Position numbers and translations under genes: made by a program | Shown: positions 26,101-39,400 of the stretch, in pieces | Numbering within the stretch: the stretch's first letter is position 1 | Layout: each line of letters begins with the position of its first letter | The notes under the pieces: generated by a model | Seen by the model: only the letters and a program-made list of their open reading frames with translations | What the model was told of the DNA's origin: nothing | The model's database searches: none | NCBI GenBank assembly: GCA_029961685.1 | Contig: JARWKL010000007.1 | Coordinates: 11,865,406-11,929,405, forward strand | Source of the DNA: Aristolochia californica | Taxonomy: Eukaryota > Streptophyta > Magnoliopsida > Piperales > Aristolochiaceae | Reading direction: 5' to 3' | DNA: 64,000 nucleotides

Positions 26101-29100
26101 GAAAAAATAAATATAGAAAGTAAAATCAAATATTGAAAAAAAGATGAAATAATGAATGTAACATGAAATATATAAAAAAAAAGATGAAAGATAGAAAGTA
26201 AAATGAAATATATAAAGAAAGATGAAATTTAGAAAGTAAAATGAAATATAGAAAGAAAAATGAAATATAGAATGAAAGATAAAATATAGAGAGAAAGATG
26301 AAATGTAGAAAGAAAGATGATAAGTAGAAAGTAAAATTAAATATAGAAAGAAAGATTAAATATAGATAGTAAAATTAAATATGGAAAGAACAATGAAATA
26401 TAGAAAGTAAAATGAAATATTGAAAGAAAGATGAAATATAGAAAGTAAAAAGAAATTTATAAAGAAAGATGAAATATAGTAAAAAAATGATGTATAGAAA
26501 GTAACATGAATTAAAGAAAGAAAGATTGAATATAGAAAGTAAAATGTAATAGAGAAAGAAAGATGAAAAATAAAAAATAAAATAAAATATTGAAAGAAAA
26601 AGGAAATAAAGAAAGAAAGATGAACTATAGAGAGTAAAATAAAATAAAGAAAGAAAGATAAAATATATCAAGAAAGATGAAATAAAGAAAGATGGAATAT
26701 AGAAAGTAAAATGTAATATAGAAAGAAAGATGAAAAATAAAAAATAAAATAAAATATTGAAAGAAAAAAGAAATATAGGAAGAAAGATGAAATATAGAAA
26801 GTAAAATGAAATATAGAAAGTAAAATGTAATATAGTAAGAAAAACGAAATATAGAGAGTAACATGAAATGAAGAAAGAAAGATGAAATATAGAAAGAAGG
26901 TAAAATAAAATATAGAATGTGTGAAGATATTTAGATAGTTAAAGGAAATGTAGAAAGAAAGTTGAAATATAGAAAGTAAAATGTATGATAGAAAGAAAGA
27001 TGAAAAATAAAAAATAAAAAAAATAATGAAAGAAAAAGGAAATGTAGAAAGAAAGATGAAATATAGAAAGAAAGATGAAATATAGAAAGTAAAATGAAAT
27101 ATAGAAAGAAAGATGAGATATAGAAATTAAAATGAAATACTGATAGAAAGATGAAATATAGAAATTAAAATTCAATACAAAAAGAAAGATGAACTATAGA
27201 AAGTAAAATGAAATAAAGAAAGAAAGATGAAATATATCAAGAAAGATGAAATATAGAAAGTAATATTAAATATATAAAGAAAGATGAAATATTGAAAGTA
27301 AAACGAAATATAGAATGAAGATGAAATATTAAAAAAAAGTTTAAATATAGAATGAAAAAAGAAATATAGAAAGTAAAATCAAATATTGAAAGAAAGATGA
27401 AATATTGAATGTAACATGAAATATATAAAGAAAGATGAAAGATAGAAAGTAAAATGAAATATATAAAGAAAGATGAAATTTAGAAAGTAAAATGAAATAT
27501 AGAAAGAAAAATGAAATAGAATGAAAGATAAACTATAGAGAGAAAGATGAAATGTAGAAAGAAAGATGATAAGTAGAAAGTAAAATTAAATATAGAAAGA
27601 AAGATGAAATATAGATAGTAAAATGAAATATGGAAAGAACGATGAAATATAAAAAGTAAAATGAAATATTGAAAGAAAGATGAAATATAGAAAGTAAAAT
27701 AAAATTTATAAAGAAAGATGAAATATAGAAAGTAAAATGAAATATAGTAAAAAAATGATGTATAGAAAGTAACATGAATTAAAGAAAGAAAGATTAAATA
27801 TAGAAAGTAAAATGTAAAGTAGAAAGAAAGATGAAAAATAAAAAATAAAATAAAATATTGAAAGAAAAAGGAAATAAAGAAAGAAAGATGAACTATAGAA
27901 ATTAAAATGAAATAAAGAAAGAAAGATAAAATATATCAAGAAAGATGACATAAAGAAAGATGGAATATAGTAAGTAAAATATAATATAGAAAGAAAGATG
28001 AAAAATAAAAAATAAAATAAAATATAGAAAGAAAGATGAAATATAGAAAGTAAAATAAAATATAGAAAGTAAAATGTAATATAGTAAGAAAAACGAAATA
28101 TAGAAAGTAACATGAAATTAAGAAAGAAAGATGAAATATAGAAAGGAGGTAAAATAAAATATAGAACGTGTGAAGATATTTAGATAGTTAAAGGAAATGT
28201 AGAAAGAAAGTTGAAATATAGAAAGTAAAATGTATGATAGAAAGAAAGATGAAAAATAAAAAATAAAAAAAATAATGAAAGAAAAAGGAAATGTAGAAAG
28301 AAAGATGAAATATAGAAAGAAAGATGAAATATAGAAAGTAAAATGAAATATAGAAAGAAAGATGAGATATAGAAATTAAAATGAAATACTGATAGAAAGA
28401 TGAAATATAGAAATTAAAATTCAATACAGAAAGAAAGATGAACTATAGAAAGTAAAATGAAATAAAGAAAGAAAGATGAAAAAATATCAAGAAAGATGAA
28501 ATATAGAAAGTAATATTAAATATATAAAGAAAGATGAAATATTGAAAGTAAAACGAAATATAGAATGAAGATGAAATATTAAAAAAAAGTTTAAATATAG
28601 AAAGTAAAATGAAATATAGAATGAAAAAAGAAATATAGAAAGTAAAATCAAATATTGAAAGAAAGATGAAATATTGAATGTAACATGAAATATATAAAGA
28701 AAGATGAAAGATAGAAAGTAAAATGAAATATATAAAGAAAGATGAAATTTAGAAAGTAAAATGAAATATAGAAAGAAAAATGAAATATAGAATGAAAGAT
28801 AAAATATAGAGAGAAAGATGAAATGTAGAAAGAAAGATGAAATATAGAAAGTAAAATGAAATATTGAAAGAAAGATGAGATATAGAAAGTAAAATGAAAT
28901 TTATAAAGAACGATGAAATATAGAAAGTAAAATGAAATATAGTAAAAAAAATGATGTATAGAAAGTAACATGAATTAAAGAAAGAAAGATTAAATATAGA
29001 AAGTAAAATGTAATATAGAAAGAAAGATGAAAAATAAAAAAATAAAATAAAATATTGAAAGAAAAAGGAAATAAAGAAAGAAAGATGAACTATAGAAAGT

Positions 29101-30260
29101 AAAATGAAATAAAGAAAGAAAGATAAAATATATCAAGAAAGATGAAATAAAGAAAGATGGAATATAGAAAGTAAAACGTAATATAGAAAGAAAGATGAAA
29201 AATAAAAAAATAAAATAAAATATTGAAAGAAAAAAGAAATATAGAAAGAAAGATGAAATATAGAAAGTAAAATGAAATATAGAAAGTAAAATGTAATATA
29301 GTAAGAAAAACGAAATATAGAAAGTAACATGAAATTAAGAAAGAAAGATGAAATATAGAAAGAAGGTAAAATAAAATATAGAACGTGTGAAGATATTTAG
29401 ATAGTTAAAGGAAATGTAGAAAGAAAGTTGAAATATAGAAAGTAAAATGTATTATAGAAAGAAAGATGAAAAATAAAAAATAAAAAAAATAATGAAAGAA
29501 AAAGGAAATGTAGAAACAAAGATGAAATATAGAAAGAAAGATGAAATATAGAAAGTAAAATGAAATATAGAAAGAAAGATGAGATATAGAAATTAAAATT
29601 AAATACTGATAGAAAGATGAAATATAGAAATTAAAATTCAATACAGAAAGAAAGATGAACTATAGAAAGTAAAATGAAATAAAAAAAGAAAGATGAAATA
29701 TATCAAGAAAGATGAAATATAGAAAGTAATATTAAATATATAAAGAAAGATGAAATATTGAAAGTAAAACGAAATATAGAATGAAGATGAAATATTAAAA
29801 AAAAGTTTAAATATAGAAAGTAAAATGAAAGATAGAATGAAAAAAGAAATATAGAAAATAAAATCAAATATTGAAAGAAAGATGAAATATAGAATGTAAC
29901 ATGAAATATATAAAGAAAGATGAAAGATAGAAAGTAAAATGAAATATATAAAGAAAGATGAAATTTAGAAAGTAAAATGAAATATAGAAAGAAAAATGAA
30001 ATATAGAATGAAAGATAAAATATAGAGAGAAAGATGAAATGTAGAAAGAAATATGATAAGTAGAAAGTAAAATTAAATATAGAAAGAAAGATGAAATATA
30101 GATAGTAAAATGAAATATAGAAAGAACGATGAAATATTGAAAGTAAAATGAAATATTGAAAAAAAGATGAAATATAGAAAGTAAAATGAAATTTATAAAG
30201 AAAGATGAAATATAGAAAGTAAAATGAAATATAGTAAAAAAAATGATGTATAGAAAGTAT
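23146..30260 (+). repeat. ~1.25-kb higher-order repeat, six copies
   Basis: The marker GTGTGAAGATATTTAGATAG (or a close variant) occurs at about 23146, 24396, 25666, 26919, 28168 and 29385, spacings 1217-1270 bp, with the same succession of variant monomers between markers (a TGATAAGTAG variant, an ACGAAATATAGAATGAAG variant, and others). Related single copies lie at about 12724 and 19985. The block is a locally amplified higher-order unit of the 19-bp satellite; the last copy runs out near 30.3 kb. Confidence 0.75.
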
Positions 30261-33200
30261 CATGAATTAAAGAAAGAAAGATTAAATATAAAAAGTAAAA
30301 TCAAATATAGAAAGAAGGTTAAAATAAAGAAAGTAAAATGAAATATAGTAAGAATTATGAAGCATAGAAACTAAAATGAAATATAGAAAGTAAAATAAAA
30401 TATAGAAAGTAAAATGAAATATATAAAGAAAGGTGAAATATAGAAAGTAACAGAAAGAAAGATGAAAAAAAAATTAAATTTTGAAAGAAAATGGAAATAT
30501 GGAAAGAAAGATGAATTATAGAAAGTAAAATGAAATATAGAAAGAAGTTGAAATATAGAAAGTAAAATAAAAAATAGAAAGTAAGATGAAAAATAGAATG
30601 TAAAATAAAATATAGAAAGAAAGTTGAAATATAGAAAGTAAAATGAAATACAGAAAGAAAGATTAAATATAGAAAGTAAAATGAAATATAGAAAGAAAGA
30701 TGAAATATAGAAAGTAAAATAAAATATAGAAAGAAGGTTAAAATAAAGAAAGTAAAATGAAATATAGAATGAAATAAGAAATATAGAAAGTAAAATGAAA
30801 TATAGAAAGTGAAATGAAATATATAAAGAAAGATGAATTATAGAAAGAAAGATGAATTATAGAAAGTAAAATGAAATATAGAAAGAAGTTGAAATATAGA
30901 AAGTAAATTGAAAAATAGAAAGTAAGATGAAAAATTGAAAGTAAAATAAAATATAGAAAGAAAGATGAAATATAGAAAGTAAAATGAAATACAGAAAGAA
31001 AGATGAACTATAGAAAGTAAAATGAAATATAGAAACAAAGATGAGATATAGAAATTAAAATTAAATACTGATAGAAAGATGAAATTTAGAAATTGAAATT
31101 CAATACAGAAAGAAAGATGAACAATAAAAACTAAAATGAAATAAAGAAGGAAAGATAAAATATATCAAGAAAGATGGAATATAGAAAGCAAAATGTAACA
31201 AAGAAAGAAAGATGAAAAATAAAAAATAAAATAAAATATTGAAAGAAAAAGGAAATATAGAAAGAAAGATGAAATATAGAAAGTAAAATGAAATATAGAA
31301 AGAAAGATGAGATATAGAAATTAAAATTAAATACTGATAGAAAGATGAAATATAGAAATTAAAATTCGATACAGAAAGAAAGATGAACTATAGAAAGTAA
31401 AATGAAATAAAGAAAGAAGGATAAAATATATCAAGAAAGATGAAATAAAGAAAGATGGAATATAGAAAGTAAAATGTAATATAGAAAGAAATATGAAATA
31501 AAAAAATAAAAAGAAATATTGAAAGAAAAGGAAATATGGAAAGAAAGATGAAATTTAGAAAGAAAGATGAATTATAGAAAGTAAAATGGAATATAGAAAG
31601 AAGATGAAAAATAGAAAGTAAAATAAAAAATAGAAAGCAAGATGAAAAATAGAAAGTAAGATGAAATATAGAAAGTAAGATGAAATATATAAAGTAAAAT
31701 AAAATAAAGAAAGAAAGATGAAAAATAGAAAGTAAAATAAAATATAGAAAGAAAGATGAAATATAGAAAGTAAACTGAAATACAGAAAGAAAGATTGAAT
31801 ATAGAAAGTAAAATGAAATATAAAAAACAAGATGAAATATCGAAATTAAAATTAAATACTGATAGAAAGATGAAATATAGAAATTAAAATTCAATACAAA
31901 AAGAAAGATGAACTATAGAAAGTAAAATGAAATAAAGAAAGAAAGATAAAATATATCAAGAAAGATGAAATAAAGAAAGATGGAATATAGAAAGTAAAAT
32001 GTAATATAGAAAGAAAGATGAAAAATAAAAAATAAAATAAAATAAAATATGAAAGAAAAAGGAAATATAGAAAGAAAGATGAAATATAGAAAGTAAAATG
32101 AAATATAGAAAGAAAGATGTGATATAGAAATTAAAATTAAATACTGATAGAAAGATGAAATGTAGAAATTAAAATTCAATACAGAAAGGAAGATGAACTA
32201 TAGAAAGTAAAATGAAATAAAGAAAGAAAGAAAAAATATATCAAGAAAGATGAAATAAAGAAAGATGGAATATAGAAAGTAAAATGTAATATAGAAAGAA
32301 ATATGAAATAAAAAAATAAAAAGAAATATTGAAAGAAAATGAAATATGGAAAGAAAGATGAAATTTAGAAAGAAAGATGAATTATAGAAAGTAAAATGGA
32401 ATATAGAAAGAAGATGAAAAATAGAAAGTAAGATGAAAAATAGAAAGTAAGATGAAAAATAGAAAGTAAGATGAAATATAGAAAGTAAGATGAAATATAG
32501 AAAGTAAAACAAAATAAAGAAAGAAAGATGAAAAATAGAAAGTAAAATAAAATATAGAAAGAAAGATGAAATATAGAAAGTAAAATGAAATACAGAAAGA
32601 AAGATAGAATATAGAAAGTAAAATTAAATATAGAAACAAAGATGAGATATAGAAATTAAAATTAAATACTATAGAAAGATGAAATATAGAAATTAAAATT
32701 CAATATAGAGAGAAAGATGAACTATAGAAAGTAAAATGAAATAAAGAAAGAAAGATAAAATATATCAAGAAAGATGAAATAAAGAAAGATGGAATATAGA
32801 AAGTAAAATGTAATATAGAAAGAAAGATGAAAAATAAAAAATAAAATAAAATATTGAAAGAAAAAGGAAATATAGAAAGAAAGATGAAATATAGAAAGTA
32901 AAATGAAATATAGAAAGAAAGATGAGATATTGAAATTAAAATAAAATACTGATAGAAAGATGAAATATAGAAATTAAAATTCAATACAGAAAGAAAGATG
33001 AACAATAGAAAGTAAAATGAAATATAGAAAGAAAGATTAAAAATCTCAAGAATGATGAAATATAGAAAGTAATATTAAATATATAAAGAAAGATGAAATA
33101 TTGAAAGTAAAACGAAATATAGAATGAAGATGAAATATTAAAAAAAAGTTTAAATATAGAAAGTAAAATGAAATATAGAATGAAAAAAGAAATATAGAAA

Positions 33201-33302
33201 GTAAAATCAAATATTGAAAGAAAGATGAAATATAGAATGTAACATGAAATATATAAAGAAAGATGAAAGATAGAAAGTAAAATGAAATATATAAAAAAAG
33301 AT

Positions 33303-33310
33303 GAAATTTC
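33303..33310. other. Satellite strand-switch point 1
   Basis: At the palindrome GAAATTTC the satellite changes from purine-rich to pyrimidine-rich on the + strand. The bases following are the reverse complement of a segment typical of the ~1.25-kb repeat (the TGATAAGTAG variant region), so this is a true inversion breakpoint in satellite DNA, not a new sequence. Confidence 0.75.
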
Positions 33311-33461
33311 TATATTTAATTTTACTTTCTACTTATCATCTTTCTTTCTACATTTCATCTTTCTCTCTATATTTTATCTTTCATTCTATATTTCATTTAC
33401 TATCTATATTTCATCTTTCTTTCTATATTTAATTTTACTTTCTACTTATCATCTTTCTTTC
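33311..33461 (-). repeat. Inverted satellite segment
   Basis: About eight 19-bp monomers in opposite orientation. They match, as reverse complement, the ordered variants seen for example at about 23755-23850 and 26270-26345. They join the strand-switch point to the 774-bp array. Confidence 0.85.
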
Positions 33462-36400
33462 TTCATTTCTTCAATTGTCTTTCATTCTTTCTAATTTCTT
33501 TGTTTTTTACTTTTCTTTTATTTTTCTTTTTTAGTTTATTTTTTTTTCTTTATTTCTCATTCCTTTCGTTCTTCTTTCTTTCTTATCTTTCTTGTTTCTT
33601 TCTTTTTTTCTTTTGTCTTTCTTCTTTCTTTCTTTATTTCTTTTATTCTTTCTTTCTAGTTTCTTTCTTTATTTCTTATTTCGTTCTTCTTTCTTTCTTA
33701 TCTTTCTTATCTTTCTTGTTTCTTTCTTCTTTCTTTGTTTATTTATTTTTCGTTGTTTCTTATTTTTTATTTCTTTCTGTCTAGTGTTTTTCTTTTTTAT
33801 TTGTTTATTTATTTTTCTTTGTTTCTTGTTCTTTCTTTCTTCCGTCTATCTTTCTTTCTTTCATAATTAAACAAAGAAGAGAATAAATAAAAGAAAAAAT
33901 AAAGAATGAAACAACAAATATATTCATCTTTCTTTCTTCTTTCTTTCTTTTGGACTTCTTTCTTTTTGTCCTCCTTCTTTGTTATCATTGTAGTTTCTTT
34001 CTTTCTTTCGCCTGTCTTTCTTCTTTCTTTCTTTATTTCTTATTTATGTTAATATAAATACAAGAAGCTAAAGAGGAGTACCAAAACATGTAGATGGTCT
34101 CCAAGGTAGCTCCTCAATTGTTTATTTTTCTCTTTCTTTTTTTATTTCTTCTTTCTTTATTTCTCATTTTTATTTATTTTTTTCGTTGTTTATGTTTCTT
34201 TTGTTTCGTTTCCCTATTTCTTTCTTCATTTCTTCAATTGTCTTTCATTCTTTCTAATTTCTTTCTTTTTTACTTTTCTTTTCTTTTTCTTTTTTACTTT
34301 ATTTTTTCTTTCTTTATTTCTCATTCCTTTATTTCTTCTTTCTTTCTTTATTTATTTATCATCTTCTTTCTTTCTTATCTTTCTTCTTTCTTTCTTTTTT
34401 TCTTTTGTCTTTCTTCTTTCTTTCTTTATTTCTTTTATTCTTTCTTTCTAGTTTCTTTCTTTATTTCTTATTTCGTTCTTCTTTCTTTCTTATCTTTCTT
34501 ATCTTTCTTTGTTTATTTATTTTTCGTTGTTTCTTATTTTTTATTTCTTTCTGTCTAGTTTTTTTCTTTTTTATTTGTTTATTTATTTTTCTTTGTTTCT
34601 TGTTCTTTCTTTCTTCCGTCTTTCTTTCTTTCTTTCATAATTAAACAAAGAAGAGAATAAATAAAAGAAAAAATAAAGAATGAAACAACAAATATATTCA
34701 TCTTTCTTTCTTCTTTCTTTCGTTTGGACTTCTTTCTTTTTGTCCTCCTTCTTTGTTATCATTGTAGTTTCTTTCTTTCTTTCGCCTGTCTTTCTTCTTT
34801 CTTTCTTTATTTCTTATTTATGTTAATATAAATACAAGAAGCTAAAGAGGAGTACCAAAACATGTAGTTGGTCTCCAAGGTAGCTCCTCAATTGTTTATT
34901 TTTCTCTTTCTTTTTTTATTTCTTCTTTCTTTATTTCTCATTTTTATTTATTTTTTTCGTTGTTTATGTTTCTTTTGTTTCGTTTCCCTATTTCTTTCTT
35001 CATTTCTTCAATTGTCTTTCATTCTTTCTAATTTCTTTCTTTTTTACTTTTCTTTTCTTTTTCTTTTTTACTTTATTTTTTCTTTCTTTATTTCTCATTC
35101 CTTTATTTCTTCTTTCTTTCTTTATTTATTTATCATCTTCTTTCTTTCTTATCTTTCTTCTTTCTTTCTTTTTTTCTTTTGTCTTTCTTCTTTCTTTCTT
35201 TATTTCTTTTATTCTTTCTTTCTAGTTTCTTTCTTTATTTCTTATTTCGTTCTTCTTTCTTTCTTATCTTTCTTATCTTTCTTTGTTTATTTATTTTTCG
35301 TTGTTTCTTATTTTTTATTTCTTTCTGTCTAGTTTTTTTCTTTTTTATTTGTTTATTTATTTTTCTTTGTTTCTTGTTCTTTCTTTCTTCCGTCTTTCTT
35401 TCTTTCTTTCATAATTAAACAAAGAAGAGAATAAATAAAAGAAAAAATAAAGAATGAAGCAACAAATATATTCATCTTTCTTTCTTCTTTCTTTCGTTTG
35501 GACTTCTTTCTTTTTGTCCTCCTTCTTTGTTATCATTGTAGTTTCTTTCTTTCTTTCGCCTGTCTTTCTTCTTTCTTTCTTTATTTCTTATTTATGTTAA
35601 TATAAATACAAGAAGCTAAAGAGGAGTACCAAAACATGTAGTTGGTCTCCAAGGTAGCTCCTCAATTGTTTATTTTTCTCTTTCTTTTTTTATTTCTTCT
35701 TTCTTTATTTCTCATTTTTATTTATTTTTTTCGTTGTTTATGTTTCTTTTGTTTCGTTTCCCTATTTCTTTCTTCATTTCTTCAATTGTCTTTCATTCTT
35801 TCTAATTTCTTTCTTTTTTACTTTTCTTTTCTTTTTCTTTTTTACTTTATTTTTTCTTTCTTTATTTCTCATTCCTTTATTTCTTCTTTCTTTCTTTATT
35901 TATTTATCATCTTCTTTCTTTCTTATCTTTCTTCTTTCTTTCTTTTTTTCTTTTGTCTTTCTTCTTTCTTTCTTTATTTCTTTTATTCTTTCTTTCTAGT
36001 TTCTTTCTTTATTTCTTATTTCGTTCTTCTTTCTTTCTTATCTTTCTTATCTTTCTTTGTTTATTTATTTTTCGTTGTTTCTTATTTTTTATTTCTTTCT
36101 GTCTAGTTTTTTTCTTTTTTATTTGTTTATTTATTTTTCTTTGTTTCTTGTTCTTTCTGTCTTCCGTCTTTCTTTCTTTCTTTCATAATTAAACAAAGAA
36201 GAGAATAAATAAAAGAAAAAATAAAGAATGAAACAACAAATATATTCATCTTTCTTTCTTCTTTCTTTCGTTTGGACTTCTTTCTTTTTGTCCTCCTTCT
36301 TTGTTATCATTGTAGTTTCTTTCTTTCTTTCGCCTGTCTTTCTTCTTTCTTTCTTTATTTCTTATTTATGTTAATATAAATACAAGAAGCTAAAGAGGAG

Positions 36401-39400
36401 TACCAAAACATGTAGTTGGTCTCCAAGGTAGCTCCTCAATTGTTTATTTTTCTCTTTCTTTTTTTATTTCTTCTTTCTTTATTTCTCATTTTTATTTATT
36501 TTTTTCGTTGTTTATGTTTCTTTTGTTTCGTTTCCCTATTTCTTTCTTCATTTCTTCAATTGTCTTTCATTCTTTCTAATTTCTTTCTTTTTTACTTTTC
36601 TTTTCTTTTTCTTTTTTACTTTATTTTTTCTTTCTTTATTTCTCATTCCTTTATTTCTTCTTTCTTTCTTTATTTATTTATCATCTTCTTTCTTTCTTAT
36701 CTTTCTTCTTTCTTTCTTTTTTTCTTTTGTCTTTCTTCTTTCTTTCTTTATTTCTTTTATTCTTTCTTTCTAGTTTCTTTCTTTATTTCTTATTTCGTTC
36801 TTCTTTCTTTCTTATCTTTCTTATCTTTCTTTGTTTATTTATTTTTCGTTGTTTCTTATTTTTTATTTCTTTCTGTCTAGTTTTTTTCTTTTTTATTTGT
36901 TTATTTATTTTTCTTTGTTTCTTGTTCTTTCTGTCTTCCGTCTTTCTTTCTTTCTTTCATAATTAAACAAAGAAGAGAATAAATAAAAGAAAAAATAAAG
37001 AATGAAACAACAAATATATTCATCTTTCTTTCTTCTTTCTTTCTTTTGGACTTCTTTCTTTTTGTCCTCCTTCTTTGTTATCATTGTAGTTTCTTTCTTT
37101 CTTTCGCCTGTCTTTCTTCTTTCTTTCTTTATTTCTTATTTATGTTAATATAAATACAAGAAGCTAAAGAGGAGTACCAAAACATGTAGTTGGTCTCCAA
37201 GGTAGCTCCTCAATTGTTTATTTTTCTCTTTCTTTTTTTATTTCTTCTTTCTTTATTTCTCATTTTTATTTATTTTTTTCGTTGTTTATGTTTCTTTTGT
37301 TTCGTTTCCCTATTTCTTTCTTCATTTCTTCAATTGTCTTTCATTCTTTCTAATTTCTTTCTTTTTTAATTTTCTTTTCTTTTTCTTTTTTACTTTATTT
37401 TTTCTTTCTTTATTTCTCATTCCTTTATTTCTTCTTTCTTTCTTTATTTATTTATCATCTTCTTTCTTTCTTATCTTTCTTCTTTCTTTCTTTTTTTCTT
37501 TTGTCTTTCTTCTTTCTTTCTTTATTTCTTGTATTCTTTCTTTCTAGTTTCTTTCTTTATTTCTTATTTCGTTCTTCTTTCTTTCTTATCTTTCTTATCT
37601 TTCTTTGTTTATTTATTTTTCGTTGTTTCTTATTTTTTTATTTCTTTCTGTCTAGTTTTTTTCTTTTTTATTTGTTTATTTATTTTTCTTTGTTTCTTGT
37701 TCTTTCTTTCTTCCGTCTTTCTTTCTTTCTTTCATAATTAAACAAAGAAGAGAATAAATAAAAGAAAAAATAAAGAATGAAACAACAAATATATTCATCT
37801 TTCTTTCTTCTTTCTTTCTTTTGGACTTCTTTCTTTTTGTCCTCCTTCTTTGTTATCATTGTAGTTTCTTTCTTTCTTTCGCCTGTCTTTCTTCTTTCTT
37901 TCTTTATTTCTTATTTATGTTAATATAAATACAAGAAGCTAAAGAGGAGTACCAAAACATGTAGTTGGTCTCCAAGGTAGCTCCTCAATTGTTTATTTTT
38001 CTCTTTCTTTTTTTATTTCTTCTTTCTTTATTTCTCATTTTTATTTATTTTTTTCGTTGTTTATGTTTCTTTTGTTTCGTTTCCCTATTTCTTTCTTCAT
38101 TTCTTCAATTGTCTTTCATTCTTTCTAATTTCTTTCTTTTTTACTTTTATTTTCTTTTTCTTTTTTACTTTATTTTTTCTTTCTTTATTTCTCATTCTTT
38201 TATTTCTTCTTTCTTTCTTTATTTATTTATCATCTTCTTTCTTTCTTATCTTTCTTCTTTTTTTCTTTTTTTCTTTTGTCTTTCTTCTTTCTTTCTTTAT
38301 TTCTTGTATTCTTTCTTTCTAGTTTCTTTCTTTATTTCTTATTTCGTTCTTCTTTCTTTCTTATCTTTCTTATCTTTCTTTGTTTATTTATTTTTCGTTG
38401 TTTCTTATTTTTTATTTCTTTCTGTCTAGTTTTTTTCTTTTTTATTTGTTTATTTATTTTTCTTTGTTTCTTGTTCTTTCTTTCTTCCGTCTTTCTTTCT
38501 TTCTTTCATAATTAAACAAAGAAGAGAATAAATAAAAGAAAAAATAAAGAATGAAACAACAAATATATTCATCTTTCTTTCTTCTTTCTTTCTTTTGGAC
38601 TTCTTTCTTTTTGTCCTCCTTCTTTGTTATCATTGTAGTTTCTTTCTTTCTTTCACCTGTCTTTCTTCTTTCTTTCTTTATTTCTTATTTATGTTAATAT
38701 AAATACAAGAAGCTAAAGAGGAGTACCAAAACATGTAGTTGGTCTCCAAGGTAGCTCCTCAATTGTTTATTTTTCTCTTTCTTTTTTTATTTCTTCTTTC
38801 TTTATTTCTCATTTTTATTTATTTTTTTCGTTGTTTATGTTTCTTTTGTTTCGTTTCCCTATATATTTCTTCATTTCTTCAATTGTCTTTCATTCTTTCT
38901 AATTTCTTTCTTTTTTACTTTTATTTTCTTTTTATTTTTTACTTTATTTTTTCTTTCTTTATTTCTCATTCTTTTATTTCTTCTTTCTTTCTTTATTTAT
39001 TTATCATCTTCTTTCTTTCTTATCTTTCTTCTTTTTTTCTTTTTTTCTTTTGTCTTTCTTCTTTCTTTCTTTATTTCTTGTATTCTTTCTTTCTAGTTTC
39101 TTTCTTTATTTCTTATTTCGTTCTTCTTTCTTTCTTATCTTTCTTATCTTTCTTTGTTTATTTATTTTTCGTTGTTTCTTATTTTTTATTTCTTTCTGTC
39201 TAGTTTTTTTCTTTTTTATTTGTTTATTTATTTTTCTTTGTTTCTTGTTCTTTCTTTCTTCCGTCTTTCTTTCTTTCTTTCATAATTAAACAAAGAAGAG
39301 AATAAATAAAAGAAAAAATAAAGAATGAAACAACAAATATATTCATCTTTCTTTCTTCTTTCTTTCTTTTGGACTTCTTTCTTTTTGTCCTCCTTCTTTG

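Larger units (their letters stand above)
1371..33308 (+). repeat. 19-bp purine-rich minisatellite, about 32 kb
   Basis: Tandem repeat of a 19-bp monomer in two forms, GAAATATAGAAAGTAAAAT (A) and GAAATATAGAAAGAAAGAT (B), which tend to alternate as a 38-bp dimer. Monomers vary by point changes and small indels, and diverged variants such as GAAAAATAGAAAGTAAGAT recur in a set order, giving higher-order structure. The + strand is almost devoid of C. No gene is present: the opposite strand is stop-poor in every frame and yields low-complexity Phe/Tyr/Leu/Ile/Ser ORFs that simply mirror the repeat (three monomers = 19 codons). Confidence 0.95.

Noticed and set aside
1325..33005. Dozens of minus-strand F/Y/L/I/S-rich ORFs in the left satellite
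   Set aside because: Same reason: the pyrimidine strand lacks stop codons, and ORF ends mark only random mutations in monomers.
33282..33494. 70-residue ORF across the strand switch
   Set aside because: Consists of satellite on both sides of the inversion point; no conserved feature.
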